Shown: piece after piece, positions 11,681-25,800 of the stretch
Numbering within the stretch: the stretch's first letter is position 1
Layout: each line of letters opens with the position of its first letter
Source of the DNA: Amphirosellinia nigrospora
Taxonomy: Eukaryota; Ascomycota; Sordariomycetes; Xylariales; Xylariaceae
Assembly: GCA_004123355.1 (NCBI GenBank)
Contig: SCHM01000004.1
Coordinates: 2,884,316-2,948,315, forward strand
Length of the DNA stretch: 64,000 bases
Reading direction: 5' to 3'
Translations under genes and position numbers: made by a program
The notes under the pieces: model-generated
The model's database searches: none
Seen by the model: the letters and a program-made list of their open reading frames with translations, nothing else
Told to the model about the DNA's origin: nothing

Positions 11681-14600
11681 GTTGCGTATTAGTATAAGTA
11701 TTTTAAAGTTGTCAAATTTTTATAATTGTAGAAGATGATATAGAGTAGTGAAGTGAGACGGCCCTGTTCAGGGTATTCTCACGTCGCAGCCGATGGTTTA
11801 TATACTTAGAGTAGTTGATGTTCGAGATGGCGCTCGGTCCTTAGAATTCACAAAAGAACCTAGCCAGCAAGGGTATTCTTTACAAGGAGTTATTCCCTGT
11901 CCCTGTGAGGCCCAGGTGTCAAGTGTCACAGTCTTGTTGACTGGTAACTCTAGAATTGACTTGTTAGTATAGACCCAGGTATATGGGTGCGGGCCTTGGC
12001 CCACGCATTGTTGGTCCCGGTTCTTTACATGGTTCCGTAATATTAAGTTAACGCTCGAGATCGCATGATTACCTACAGGGTCTAGGACGCTAGGTTCGGG
12101 CCTTAAACCGTACCTGCGGCACGGTACTATGTACACTAAAACCACTGCAGATTTCCTAGCTCTTGTATCTAATTGGCCCAAGAAACGCTGCCACCTTCTC
12201 TAAATGCCATGGCTTACTGTACGTAACTGTATTCCGAACAATTATCACGAGTCGGCTCACGTCGATTCGGTAACTTTTCTGTCCGTTCCAGTTCCATCTC
12301 AATTTTACCCAGGCCAACCAATCCATCAATACTTCCAACACACCACTAAATCTGCCGTCTTCGGATGTACCAGCCGGTGAGTACTTTTAGACCAGCAACA
12401 GGCGGCTATATAATTTGCTATAATCCTGCTGGGCCTTCTATTCGGACAATTTACAATTAACAGTTTCATGAGTAGATCACTATTCAAAGTACACTAGTCC
12501 ACTTTAACGATGTCTATATATAAGCTCGCGTTGGTGGGTTTCGAGGGTTGACTTCCTAGGCCTAGGCTCAGAATGTAAACTTGGCATCGCCAAGATAGGG
12601 CTCGGTTCCCTGCATTAGAATTACTTACACTAGTTAGTTTACTGCATGCGTGACCCTTGATCCTTATGCACATGATACTGCAGGTCAGATTTCTACGCGT
12701 CAAACTACCCATGTGAAATTTCATAGTTAAATCTACGGATCGAGCTATATCTGTATTATCAAACTAATAAATGAATAATAGTTATAATGATATTTTATAT
12801 TTGTTCGAATAGTTCGTTATTCGTCGGGGTCGAGTTTCTAAATGCGGCTAGTTTGACGGGCGGAAATCGAAACGTGACGTCCGAGAATCCGACCTGCGAG
12901 AATCCGACCTGATGATCCTGGTCCCGATCCCATTGCGTGCAGGGTCTGATGGCTTTCCATAAATGACCAATCTTAAGCATGTCTCGTTTATGTCGTTTGC
13001 CTTTTTGGGTATCCAGTCTGAATTTTTCTTTTTTCCCCGCAACTACTTTGCTTGGGCCCGTAGCACATGCCTGCAGACCAAAACTTGCAGGGCTAAGTAT
13101 CCCAAATCATTTTACATCAACACGACTTTAATAACTATATCTCATGGGACTGTGCCGTAAGGCATAGATCCCTCATGTTAGTATGGTCCGCTTGGACTAT
13201 ATTCCTAATAATAATTTAGTACTGGTCCCATTGTCGCCCCATCACACTCAATCAAGCATCTCGTTTGATACCATATCAGAAAGAAAATTGGTCTATACTG
13301 TAGTAGGCACTGCAAACGCTGACAACATAACATGTTTAGCCTAGAGATGACGTTCCAAGGTGAGCGAGATAGCCAACAGCTGTTATAGTGAAGTTTTAGT
13401 TGCACAAGCAAAATGGCGACATAACTTACACACCATCATGTGACTAGCAGCCAAGGGGCCAGTTCGGATGCATCCGAGACCCGTACGCTCTAAGGCTAAC
13501 TACATGTATTGCATAAAAGTTTACTAGTACTGCGCCCATCCATTAGGTTTTCGAAAATGTACGTAATGCTCTCTCCCACTATACCCATCTCAACCTTAAC
13601 AAACAGGCTTCGGTAAAATTGCGAGTTTGACCTTGAAAGATGAATTTATTTGGGACCACAAAGGGCAAACACGAATACCCGTCCTTACGCAAAGCGCACA
13701 CCAGAGAGTATTCCATTGCGGTTTGATAATGCCTAAAAATATCGACGAGAGGATAGTATTCACCTGGACGGAACTTCCCGAGTCGTATTAGAAACGACAA
13801 GTACAGACTTCAACTTGATTATACAGATTAGAAGACACGCCTTAGGGACAGGGGAGAACTTCACCTTATGCCACAGTGATATGTCAATACTAGAAATACC
13901 AGTTACTTGATGTAGTTGCTAATGGGGGACACCCTAACTAGGTGATATTGTAAAGAAAAATTATTTCTTTATCAAGAAAACGAGCTGTGACAATTGATGA
14001 GTCTAACTATGTAGGTAAATATTTGAGTTTCATGTTTCATGAGTCGATATTCTGCAGGGTTTCACGAATGATTCTATAGGCTATTGTACATATGATCTCA
14101 CCATCGGCTTTTAATCTCCGCCTTTCTCGCTTCAATGTAGTTGTGATGGCTGTACATCAAACACTCATGGCTCCCTTCGAACTCATGACGGGACAGCCCT
14201 CGTTAGATATCCCCAGAACAACGTAATTACCCCTTACATTTTCGCTGCAACCTGGACAGGGGTGCTCTGTTAGCGAAGATCAGGCTAAGGCAGGGGACTA
14301 AACACGGGCACGATCGTACATGAAGGTGGATTTAGCTATTCACTATTTAGGTATGCTCGAAACTTGGCGCGGGCAGGATAACGTGGCGCCCCTGATTGCC
14401 TGCCTCCTAATTCATCATGACAGCCCAACGTACCAACCTCACATCTTTCCTTTCCTACCCAGCTCGTCACTACAAACATGAATAAACCTGCGAAAGCATA
14501 TGTTTTTGTACCTGCAACAACTCAGCACGATCCGATCCTGATGGCTGGACCAGCACATGAGAATGCATCATTAATCCGATACCCTGCGCCGAAGCCACGT

Positions 14601-17600
14601 CTGTGGACAATTCGTTGGCAACGTACGGCACGGCTCATGATATTATGATATAGACTTGAGCAATTTATGTTGCCATGCCGTCTAGATTCTGCCGTTTTAG
14701 ACTCGGAACATCCGAAACGTCGCCTATATGCTGGCTGAGCCAGCCTAGCTTGCGCCCAAAGTCCTGACGCTTGATTAATTACTATATCGAGGCGCTGAAG
14801 GCCGGAAATTTTCGAGTATTTTGCGACCCTAGAGACAATGACGAGAAACGGGAAGACAGGAAGGCATGCGTTAGAGCCTATAGGAGTGTGATAGAGGCGT
14901 CAAGGGCGTCAAGGGCTTAGAACAGGGGTTCGCAATCAGCTAATGGTACTCTTGCAGTTTAAAGGTCGCAGAATCAGTGATTGTATTTTTGGAAGAGAGT
15001 GGAGAGGTGGCTTGCCAGCTGTACGATGGGCACAGCATGATCAGGAACGCAAACCTCTTGGCGGCCTTGCTTTTGCCTCACCTGGTTTGACGCCTTTGCA
15101 TCTTCGCTGTGCCCATTGGAATCCTAAACAGCGTAAGAATCTCTGATAAATAAATACTCGTTTCGTCATCGGCAAATCTCGGAAGTTACTTTTTCATATC
15201 TAACCTAAGCTAGCAGCATTCAATGTAGCTAAGTCTCTCACACCGAGGGCGCTGCGTCGGACAAGCGGAGAATCTAAAAGCGCTGACACGGCTAGCACTT
15301 CCGGTAAGCTGACCGCGATTCCTAGGTTTTCCCGGGCGGTGGGGTGTCAGATCATAACCTTGGTCGCCATAGCCTGTGAGACGGACCGCAACAGACGCCT
15401 TTTCACCGCGACCAACTTCGCCAGCATCAATATCATGTTTGCCGACGGGTCGCGGAATAGCCAGTCGAGTATCTCGACAAAATCGACAGCGCGTACGTGG
15501 ATCTTTGGAGATTTTGGGACTCGGACACGCGAAGCCCTTTCTTCTCCGTTCTCAGTACGGTAGCTAGGTCCATTCGTAAGTGACTAGTTAACGAGTGACA
15601 ATGTTGCTGGAGCGAAGGTACACGAAGTTAAAGAGGAGCTGTAGCCTGCTCGTTAGTACCACCTGTATTATGAATTCATTAGGTGTATACCCGTGGTGCC
15701 AGGGACCTTAGATAAGCGCGAAAGCATCAGTTTTGGTGAGGCCCTACTACTAGAGGCCTAAAGTATCGACGAGAATTCCTTGTTTAGCTACTGAAACCAG
15801 CATGCTAAAGTTACCAACGAGGAGCGGGTCGCTACGTCAAGGAAGCTTTCATAGGATTCTCGGCTTTGGCTTCCAAATACTCGCAACCCGCTGATAGATT
15901 GCCAGGTAGGAAGTTAGGGACTTTCATGATATGTGACACAATCCTCGGGTTTTTTTTTTAACTCACGGTATAGAATCATGTTACCGATGAAGACAACCTA
16001 GATGAATGCCTGATAATTACTCTGTAGCTACCTGAACTCAACAATGCCACGTTGACAAACTGATCTTGAATTCAGTGGGATCCAGTCACGGAGCATTGTG
16101 AACCCATATCGTGGTGGTGATTCCGATATTGTATCATCGGTTGGCATTACGTCTGAGGGTCGCAGCGAGTCTAAACATACTTCCGCGATGAGGTAAGAAG
16201 CTGATAATCACTGTGCCCTTCTCCTTGTTAAAAACCAGTAAAGCGCATGAATACTCAGCTCTATATGTAGTTGTAATGTCATCCATCTTACAGTGGCAAA
16301 AATCGGTAACTGGTGTGCGGGCCGTTTGTATAACAACGTACAACCAGGATCTCAGTATACGAGTGTTGTATGATACTCATTATCATGCAAAGGATCTAAA
16401 ACCCCTTGTGCCGCAAGCTACTCTCGTATCTCGGGCTAGATATATGCTCCTTCTTTATCTCAGGGTGCAGCGTTGTGACACCTTCCTTCTCTTATGAGTT
16501 AGTTGATTACATCTAAATATTATGCGTAAATCGATTCATTTAAGTTGAAACATGGAGCTGCTAATAGCTGACATGCGCAGCCTGCTTCAGTCGTCCTATT
16601 CCTCTTCTACATAATTGTGCGGATGACTAAAAAAGTGACACTTCCCTGATGATAGCAAATAGTTTGCGATAACTTACCTTTGATGCGACTTGCGACCAAC
16701 TAAGTGCCTAGTTGCTGACGTTTGTCCTCTACGCAGTTCTCTTAACAGAAACTGAAGAGAATTTTTTCAATATTTACGTCCTATATGCGGATCGCAAATT
16801 GCTAATTACATTTTGGTCTGCTTTGTGAGTGAGATAACTTACCTCCCTTCGTAAGTAGGCATACATCGCCACTATCGCCTTGTATTCTCGAAAAGAGGAA
16901 GTGGTTTTTCAACTCCTGGCACGACTTTGCGTGACAGGAAAGGCGGTTTCTTTTGAAACACTTCTTTCTAACACGGTCCTTAACTATTATCAGCGCTATC
17001 ATAAGGGTATCGATTTTGCTGCTCAACACATGGGTAGTGAAAAAGCGAAGTCTTTTGATACCCTAAGAGCTTTTCTAAGCATATAGCGACAAAAAACACT
17101 TACCGTAGCGCATTGTAACTTTAACTATGCTAGAGCGAAAATAATTTGACGTGTATATATTATATCCTAGGAAACAACTAAATCGAAGTATCCCAATGAA
17201 GTAACGTCTAAGGAAAATAGATCGCGTAACATTCGCGCGCCTAGAGATAGAGGCGCCAAAGAATTGATACTATAGCTACTTTTAGAGGGAATAGACCAAG
17301 CATTTTATGAGTATGTTTGCACGCTTCGCGCGGTTGGGACGGTTGGGAAGAGCTAGCTGATTCACTTGGCCTAGAGTTGGACTGGTGAGTAGTATGTGCT
17401 CCTCTAATGCGTCATGATCCACCTCATCTCATGATACCTCACCATGACTCCTTTAAACCTCATCGGCCCAAGCTTCAATTAGATCGTTTAGAGCCCGAGA
17501 CCTTAGGGACATATGGTATATGGGCATATAGTCAGGGCTTAGCTGATGTAGGAGATTGTACTCCAAGTGTAAAAATAAATGTCAATTCGTATCCTTACAC

Positions 17601-18964
17601 TGACTTGCACGGCCCTGACACCGCGACAATGGGAAAGGCGTTCTCCACGAATGGGCTATATGAACGCGGTTACATCCACACACCGATTCATATTTTCTCA
17701 GTACCTTTGAACCTAAGGAAGAATATTGGGTCGCGAAGAAGCCCGTAGATGACCTACCAGGAACATCAAACAGATTGTTAAGCCATCGTCGAGCATAATA
17801 GACTAGGAAAATATGTTAGGATTTTGGTGACGGGCTATCACGTAGTGGCAAAAAACATCATTATTGCGAATGAGTGTGAACATCTGCTTCTATGATTCAG
17901 GTAGGAAAATCGTGAAGATAACTGGCACTCTTCTTTGAGTCGAATTGTAACGCCGATAGCTTTGATGAGCGGCACTGAGGCACAAGTATAGGGTTTATAT
18001 TATAATAATATTGTGGCATCATAACTAGAGTAGAAATGAGAACATAGCTACTGTGCACATATGCTTAAAGAGAAAGAGCTATGAGGTTAATGAATGGGAT
18101 CGGTACCTTATGTAATACTGTTATAGAAACTCGACCGGATATAATCCCAAAAGGGAAGTCGAAGAACAAAACCAAAGCTGTGAGATTTAGTCTAGTGAAT
18201 ACGAGCGGCGGGTTCTTGGATCCCCTCTTTCGTCCTTGCTGTCTCAAACACCTCAAACACAGCTGACGAACTATCATGAAGGGTTTCACTTGCAATGCAC
18301 CGCGCCATGATTGTGGAACGTTGCAGTGCGGTATCAATATTGCTTTGGCACCGATACTTTGGGTGGTAAGCTCTAACTAGCGCCTCTTCAGGGGCTAATT
18401 GAAGCTATCCCACTACTGTATAGGTACCCGGAACTGAGAGCGAGCCTGTGCGATCTCAAGAGATGTCGTGTCAATAGGATGACAACCGTTATTGATTCTA
18501 AAACAAAAGCACACGGTTCCATCTATAACTTTCTGGGTCAAGTTTTGGCCCCATGACTTTGATCTAGATCTGAGGGTGAGACCTGGATGATGTCAGCCGA
18601 CACCTGGCCTCTAGCTAGTCCGTTTTCGTTAGCTAATAGTGTCGGGGACTTTAAAGCTATACGGGCGTAGACCCTTGCTCGTGCCATACTCTGTCCCATG
18701 GCCGTGGCGCGTTTTCTTGCTCGCAAGAGTCTGCTCGCAACCAGGCGAGTGATCGTTCTCCAGTGATGGCTATCTTTTTATCTATTGACAGGATAATAAA
18801 CCTGAATCATACTCCATCCCCCCAACCATGCCAGGCCCTGCAGGAAAGTCTTTGGCAACAAGAAGCATAAGGGTTGGCCAACACTCTACCCCTGTGTGCC
18901 GGTCGGATAGAGTTTGAACCAAACCGGGTCCGACAAAGAACACCAGTGCCCGCATGACAGCATA
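11681..18964. other. Gene-poor stretch of about 7.3 kb
   Basis: No open frame over about 115 residues is present on either strand, and none resembles a host gene. The sequence is AT-rich with scattered short tandem duplications, for example a 15-base unit repeated twice at about 12884-12913 and GCGTCAAGG copies near 14897-14915. Weak retroelement-like segments at 14.1 and 15.4 kb are listed separately. The region is best read as relic-rich intergenic DNA. Confidence 0.5.
14140..15563 (+). mobile_element. Possible fossil of an LTR retroelement (Ty3/Gypsy-like pol fragments)
   Basis: Two short segments recall retroelement polyprotein. One near 14150-14210 resembles the end of an integrase core (APFELMTGQPS). 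One at about 15420-15530 resembles a fungal retropepsin-like segment (FADGS...TWIFGDF). No terminal repeats, tRNA primer site or reverse transcriptase are visible. If real, it is an old, heavily broken remnant with many breaks. Confidence 0.22.
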
Positions 18965-20072
18965 ATGGCCGGCGAGCGTTCTAGATCGGTCGCGTCTGGA
19001 CGGACGACGTCGTCGCAGCCGGCGCCACAAGGACAACCGGATGCACAGGGTGGTCCGCGTCCCAAGGTTTTGCTACCGAGACAGCAGTTGAGAGAGGAAA
19101 GGCTCGACGAGATTCTCGAGGTTCGTCTCCCCCATACGATTGATAGCCAAGCTGCTATACTTAAGCTCTGGGCCCCGCTGCCACACGATCCACATCACTT
19201 GCGTGATTCTGGCCAAAAAGAAGCAATCACTAGTGTGCACACTAGATCCAAAGTCTAGATATGGAGCTGGCAAAATGAACTGTCATGTCAACTAACCACA
19301 TGCCTTTACTGTAGGTTGGTAGGCAACGCGCCGATTCCATGAGCTTGCAAGGCCATTCCCTCAGACGAATCTCGACCATGCCTTCGACACTTACATCAGC
19401 CAACCATGCCGACGAACCCGACGAGACTACGAGCTTCGGCATCTCTAGTAATACTATGAACTATCAAGGCACACGGACAACAGGACGGCTTCAGAGTCGA
19501 CAGCCATCACGAGCACCTACAATGGATGCTAGGAGCCGACATGAGAGCATACCCGAGGATGAGGCAGAAAATAAACACTGGCTATGGAGCTATTTTGATG
19601 GTGTATGGTCATTCGAGTTAGAAAACAAGGGCAGCGTGGCTAGAGACCATCTAGCCTTGGGTATGTTCGACGTGTCTCCTTATCGAGTTACCCATGCTCT
19701 CGAGCCCGCAGCGCTAATGTGAAGCGCGTACGCAGAACGTACATTTCTAGCCTGGTTACGGACGTCCCTCGCATTCGCCTCGATCGGCATAGCAGTCACA
19801 CAACTGTTCCGCCTGAACTCTTCCCTCGCAAACGATCAAACCGAACACCATTTCCGACGCCTCGGACGGCCTCTCGGGACAGCATTTATTGGTATATCGA
19901 TATTAGTGCTGCTGTTAGGATATCAGCGGTTCTACCAACCCAACAATGGTTACTAAAAGGGAAATTCCCGGCATCTAGAGGACCCATCATCCTCATATCA
20001 CTTTTATCATTTGCTCTCATGGTTGTCAGTTTGATTGTGGTTTTAATTGTACAACCACCTACGACAGATTGA
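18965..20072 (+). CDS. DUF202-domain integral membrane protein
   Basis: Three exons are proposed: 18965-19120, 19315-19660 and 19736-20072. The last two are secure and the first is supported only by matching phase. The N-terminal half is polar and disordered. The second half carries the DUF202 signature (ENKGSVARDHLAL followed by ERTFLAWLRTSLAFASIG), then a second membrane helix (GTAFIGISILVLLLGYQRF), the KGKFPASRG loop and a third helix (SFALMVVSLIVVLIV), giving three membrane segments. The frame changes at the CCC run 19939-19941, and restoring one base links helix two to helix three. DUF202 also occurs in vacuolar polyphosphate polymerase and transporter-chaperone proteins, but a stand-alone protein like this has no assigned function. 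It lies directly upstream of the helicase gene on the same strand. Confidence 0.78.
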
Positions 20073-20476
20073 AGGTTGGTATATAGTAAGCAAGCCAGAC
20101 TTGGCTAGTAGTAATGCCGGACAAATTGAAGCCCGTTGTAGCAATGCAAGAGCAAAAGTAACGCGTGTTGTGTGTCTCAGGTGCGTCGTGTGCATTTTAT
20201 ATGCCGATACCAACAACAGCTTGAGGATCAGTGTTATAAGCTCCAAGCTAGCTACCCGAATAGTGGACTCTCATTCGCTGGTCCACCAAGCTTGCAGTGC
20301 AACACCGAAACAACGCCCAAGCTGGACCAATACAACTCACTCAACTAACCGCAAATGCGCCTAGCAGCACTTTTGAAATTAAATGGTTTCTGGTTTTATA
20401 GTAATACTGGGCCATTTCCGTGAAATCATACTGGATTACGAAATGAGAAGCAACGGGAGAAGTGAGCCACAATAGG
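20073..20476. promoter_or_regulatory. Spacer and presumed helicase promoter
   Basis: About 400 bases between the DUF202 stop and the helicase ATG at 20477. No specific site is identified. Confidence 0.35.
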
Positions 20477-22882
20477 ATGTCACTCCTCAAGCAATCGGTG
20501 GATATCCCCGCCTTTGCGACTACGCAGCTCGCTTTACTAGACGCAGAACTCCAAAGCGAGTTACAGGAGACGAGCGGGCTTATTTCCAATACTAGTCCTA
20601 CGTCACTACAGCGCGCAGGCCTCGCTATCACAAACCTACTTGTCTCTTCGCAACGTACCGGCTTGGGTGGCCGAACAGTCCTTGAGCTGGGCCCTGATAG
20701 CGCGACGGCTGGTACTGGTGGTGAACTGCCTGAGCATGGCGTCCGGACTGGCGACATTGTGTTGGTGTCAGAGCAACCAGCCGGCAGTGCGAAGAAGCGA
20801 GAAATCAAGGATCTGGAGAAGAAAGGCGTACGTGGAGTAGTCACGAAAATAAAAAGGGACGCTGTGGCTATTGCAGTCGATGAAGACAAGGAAGATGCTT
20901 TGGCGCTGTCGGGTCGCGTCTGGCTCGTCAAGCTCGCCGATGATGTCACATATCGGCGGATGAATTTGACTATGGAAAAACTGCAGAAGATGACGGAGTC
21001 GGAGTATACGAGCTTTATGCGAGTGCTCTTTGGCCTGAGCAGTCCGGCGTCGGTCCCTCGCGACCTTGCCGCGGATCCGGAATATGGCAAGATAGAATGG
21101 CTGGATCCAACGTTGAACGATTCACAAAAAGATGCGATTAGATTCGCTCTTGCGTCACGGGAGGTTGCCTTGATTCACGGACCACCGGGAACCGGTAAGA
21201 CTCACACTCTCATTGAATTGATTCTACAGCTGGTGAAGCGTGATCTTCGTATCCTTGTTTGCGGCCCCTCAAACATATCCGTTGACAATATCGTCGAACG
21301 CCTGTCCCGCATAAAATACCCATTCTTCGACTAGGCCACCCTGCCCGGTTACTCCCTCCGTCATTGACCACTCACTCGATGTCCTCACACAGACGTCGGA
21401 AGCTGGCCTGATCGTCCGCGATGTACGTTCTGAGATGGATGCGAAGCAGGCGTCGATTAAGAAAACGAAGAGCGGCAGGGAACGCAAGGCCATCTACGGC
21501 GACCTGAAAGAGCTACGGAAGGAGTACAGAGAGGGAACGGCGAATGTGTCGACACGCTGATCAAGGGAAGTAAGGTCGTCCTGGCTACCCTGCATGGTGC
21601 TGGCGGATATCAACTCAAGAACGAGAAGTTCGACGTCATCATCATCGACGAGGCGAGCCAAGCCCTGGAAGCGCAATGTTGGGTGCCTCTGCTCGCGGCT
21701 AAGAAGGCAGTCTGTGCGGGTGACCACCTTCAACTTCCACCTACTGTGAAATCAACAAATTCAAAAGTCAAACTCAAAATCAAGGAAGGGGAGAACATTA
21801 TCAAGAGCGTAGCCCTCGAAACCACGCTCTTTGATAGGCTATTATCGCTGCATGGCTCATCCATTAAAAGAATGCTCACAACACAGTACCGGATGCACGA
21901 GTCTATCATGCGATTTCCATCCGACCAGTTATACGGGTCCAAGTTGCTAGCAGCAGAAGGCGTCAAGGGTCGGTTATTGAAAGACCTGCCTTACGAGGTG
22001 GAGGATACGGAAGACACCAGCGAGCCCGTCATTTTCATCGACACACAGGGCGGTGATTTTCCAGAGAAAAACGAGGAAGAGGACACGGGGAAGAAGGGCA
22101 GCATCAGATCACTTTACGGAGAGAGCAAGAGCAACGAAATGGAGGCTGCGCTCGTGCGGCAACACGTCGGGAAGCTTGTAAAGGCCGGCGTAAAACCCGA
22201 GGACATCGCCGTTGTCACGCCGTATAATGCGCAGGTAAGTGAGGCTGATCATTTCCTTTGGTTATCGCTGGGCGTCCTTGCTTATACGGTGCATGATGGT
22301 TCGATTTATGCCGGCATTGACGTGGCCCCCCATGTGGGATGTTGTAGCTCGGACTCTTGGCTCCGCTAAAAGACGCCTTCCCCGGCATCGAACTCGGCTC
22401 AGTCGACGGGTTCCAGGGCCGCGAGAAAGAGGCTGTCATAGTCAGCCTGGTTCGGAGCAATCCCGATGGCGAGGTCGGGTTCCTGAGCGAGAAGCGCCGA
22501 TTGAACGGTGAGTCGATCAACTATCCTTCTGGGGCTTCTGCATGCATGCAGCAACAGCAGCGGCAGTGCTCAAGGCTTCTTATACGTTGATTGCGGAAGT
22601 TAATGGCCAATGATAGTTGCCATGACGCGACCAAAGCGTTCACTAGTCGTGGTGGGTGACTCGGAGACTGTGAAGAGGTAAGCAAGACACTTGTCATCCT
22701 CCGCTGGGCCCCATCTGCGGTCTCTCTGTATCTCTTTACGCCCGTGCACCTATTTAGAAGCAGGTTTCTGACACGTTATTTTCCGGGATAGAGGGAGCAA
22801 GTTCCTCAGCAGCTGGATGGACTGGCTCGAGAATAATGCGGATCTCCGCTACGTCGATGCGTCGTCCATCGAGGCGGCGTAG
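20477..22882 (+). CDS. HCS1: SF1B DNA helicase of the Hcs1/IGHMBP2 (SMUBP-2) family
   Basis: Four exons (20477-22234, 22348-22507, 22617-22677, 22792-22882) encode about 690 residues, close to yeast Hcs1. After the N-terminal OB-like region come the superfamily 1 motifs in order: Walker [11 protein letters not shown], motif Ia [11 protein letters not shown], Walker [10 protein letters not shown], motif [13 protein letters not shown], motif IV TTQYRMH, motif V TVTPYNAQ-type (VVTPYNAQ) and [21 protein letters not shown], and motif [17 protein letters not shown]. In yeast the homologue binds DNA polymerase alpha and unwinds 5'-3'. The first exon loses frame three times, each at a homopolymer (A run 21313-21316, C run 21354-21356, G run 21533-21535). 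One added base at each gives the family sequence. A helicase with all motifs conserved and only such breaks points to sequence error. Confidence 0.9.
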
Positions 22883-25800
22883 TTGGTTCAGCTGTGGCGC
22901 GGACGAGCCATTCACGATCGACTTGGCAGCCTTGCCGGCGCGCCAGCTTCATGCAAATTTGAGTAGAACGCGGTGGAAGCATCCCGTCTGCTTGCTACGA
23001 TCAGAGTATACTGTTGATCTACGGCAGTGTCGCCTTCCTGTATTGGCAGTTAGCTATGCGTAATCCACGGCTTTGGCTGTTGGCACCTCTAGCGCAAGGC
23101 CCCCCTCGTCGCCCAAGAAACCCTGGCCAATAATTGAAACTTAAGAGTGTCTCTGAATCTGCCCTACAACGTGAATGGTTACCTAATTAGTTAGCTTCTT
23201 ACAGGGGTTGATGCGGAGATCAGACGATGATGCTATCGCGTCTCCATTGGCCGTTTCAGATTCCAATATCGTGGGGCCGAGCCGAGGGACTTATTTTTAA
23301 GAATGGGGACTGAGTATACACTATTATTGATCTTGGTAGTCAACGTCGAAGTCTATACTACGACCCGCTAGGGGTTGATCATATAGTTAATATCTATACT
23401 ACTACTACTGCAGTGCTACTAAGCGCAGTAGACCAACCTATCGTGACACTCCATGTCTCGGAAGTGCACGTTTTTGTCGAACTTACCTGATCCTGGAGCA
23501 TTGGTGCATTCTTTTGTCTAAGCGGCGTGGGAAATCCTCCGAACACGTGTTGCGACGTTGGAACAGGATTTCTCGTTATTTTATTTTGACAGCTACTGCA
23601 GTGTACCTTGGACATCCACTCTTGGTATCCGTGGGCCTGTAATGAATGTCCACACAACATGAATCCGCTGGCAGGCAGGTCTCTCTCTGTTGTGCGTCTA
23701 CGCTACATATACATACTTACACGACGCTAGAAGGATTCTTGTTATTCTTAGGCAGTCCTACATAAGTATTTGCATATACATATGCAGCGCTGCGGCTCGT
23801 GCACTCGCGGCACTCAACAGTTCGCTGCATGCGAAGCACAGTAGTTGTCCTGCACTGAGAAGCATAAAAACCAGTTTCGCGAACGACGATGGTTCTGTGA
23901 ATGGTGTGTGTGTTGTGTGTTTTGATTCCTCCCGATAGATAGAACGCGGCGTGACCGGAAATGGGACTGCATCTCGCATCTCGCTTGGAGGGGCGCGCGC
24001 GGGGCAAGCGAGCAGAGGCGGAAATGTCGGCGAATCAACCCGCACCGAGATTAGCCAAGCGGGCTTCTCCAGGCGAGATAAGCTCGTCCGCACGAAACCT
24101 AGTTCGAGATCCTTAACGCTGGTCGCGTGTCGTGGGAAATCCCGTGTGTGTCTTGAGGCTTTTGAATCATTGCACTGTCATTTCTGGGTATGATGCATAC
24201 CTAATCGGATACCTAATAGGTAGTCTGCTGTGACCTGGTTGTGACAGGAGCCCCCAACCCAAAGGACTTTTAAGGGGGTAGTATTTTTAAACACGATTGT
24301 GACGCTCTGGGAGTTACACTACACGCTCTGGAGGCGCGGGCGAGGCGGAGATGATGGACGGGATTGCACACGACCTCGACAGGGAGGTGCCTGTCGATGG
24401 GGGAGATCTCTCGGGGCCCCTCCCTACCTGGCATTACGAGGGGCTGCCCTGTCTAATAATACGGCAATTCAGAGCTCAAACCATCCGCGCCTCTTCCAAA
24501 CCGGGTTCGATTATGCCCTGCCATGAGAATCTTTAATGGTGCGTGATTTCCTGCTGTTTAGGTAAGGCATGGCTGACGCAGACATGGAATGCCTATTCAG
24601 TTTGATTAAGCCGAAAAAGTTGCCCCTGAGGTGAGTTGAGGGATACCTAAATCCGTCGCATGATATATTGACTTACAGTAGAGGCACCAGCATCCAACGG
24701 TGCTACAACCCAATGGATAAATAACCCGATAGCAGAGTGGCTCGCTTTGGGGAGCATTTTCGGTGAGAGGTGGGCAGATGGTTGTGCTAGAGCCTGCACT
24801 CCGCAGGATTCGATGCACATAAAATGTGAAATGGGCACAAAATGTAACCGCCGCAGCGCTTACACCGTATAAGTATTTACTCATCGCTGGGAAAAGGGGT
24901 AATTATTGGCACAGGACTACAGGTTTCATTTATACAATACAGTGCCTAAAGCCAGTGGTCTCCGCTGGCGATCTGCTAGTATAGTACACACGTGTGTCAT
25001 AGTCTGCTTTATAGATCCGATTGAAGAGTATATATATGATAGACTATATCGAAGCTGGTCTGGGATCGAATAACATCTACTTAGTATCTCCCTGGTTTAG
25101 CTTGGCGGTGATGCAAGGGCACCCTGACTAACACCGCAAGTATACTAGGTAGGAAATAATACGGCAACTAAAATTCCAGAGCATACTTCAGCTATATTTA
25201 GCGTCCCTTCTAGTACCTCTCTTGCCGACCAGTCATCTTGAGTAAACCAATTGTAACCAATTGTAACCTACAACGTCTTCCTCTCACTATTTAGCAATCA
25301 TGTGAAACATGCCATTTCTGCCATAGGCAGACTCGACTCTCTGTTACTTGCAGTTGTCCTCCTTCTATAGGCCAGTGATGACCAATGATGGTTAATCCAG
25401 ATCCCGAATTCCAGGTAATGACATCGTGGTGAGGACACGGACCTCTCACGACTGTTGTAGATAGGTGGACAGGAATGGGTGGCATAGTATGCAGGTCCAA
25501 GCAAGGGCTTGATGTTACCGTCATTCGTCATCCGACCCTAAAAACCCCGGCGCCTTTGTCGGCTCCCCTGCTCGGTGCCCTAGATCGCACTCTTCCTGGC
25601 CAACGGTGCTGGGCTCGCATGTTTCATAAAGCCACTAGATAGGCTCACTAGGTGAATACGGCCCCAAGACCGGATTCAGACTCTGCATAACCGTCGCAGA
25701 GGCTCGTTGCAACGTCCAATGCCATGGCTACGACGGCAACTCTCGCCACCTAGTACTATGTATTCATATTCATAAATGGGCTTGGGGCCCCCATCCCTTT

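Noticed and set aside
20341-21090. 249-residue open frame on the minus strand
   Set aside because: It lies wholly antisense to the helicase first exon, is Ser/Arg/Thr-rich as expected of a codon shadow, and has no motif.
24455-24520. GGGTTCGATTATGCCC string as possible tRNA T arm
   Set aside because: The stem does not pair as a T arm, and no upstream A box or anticodon stem is visible.
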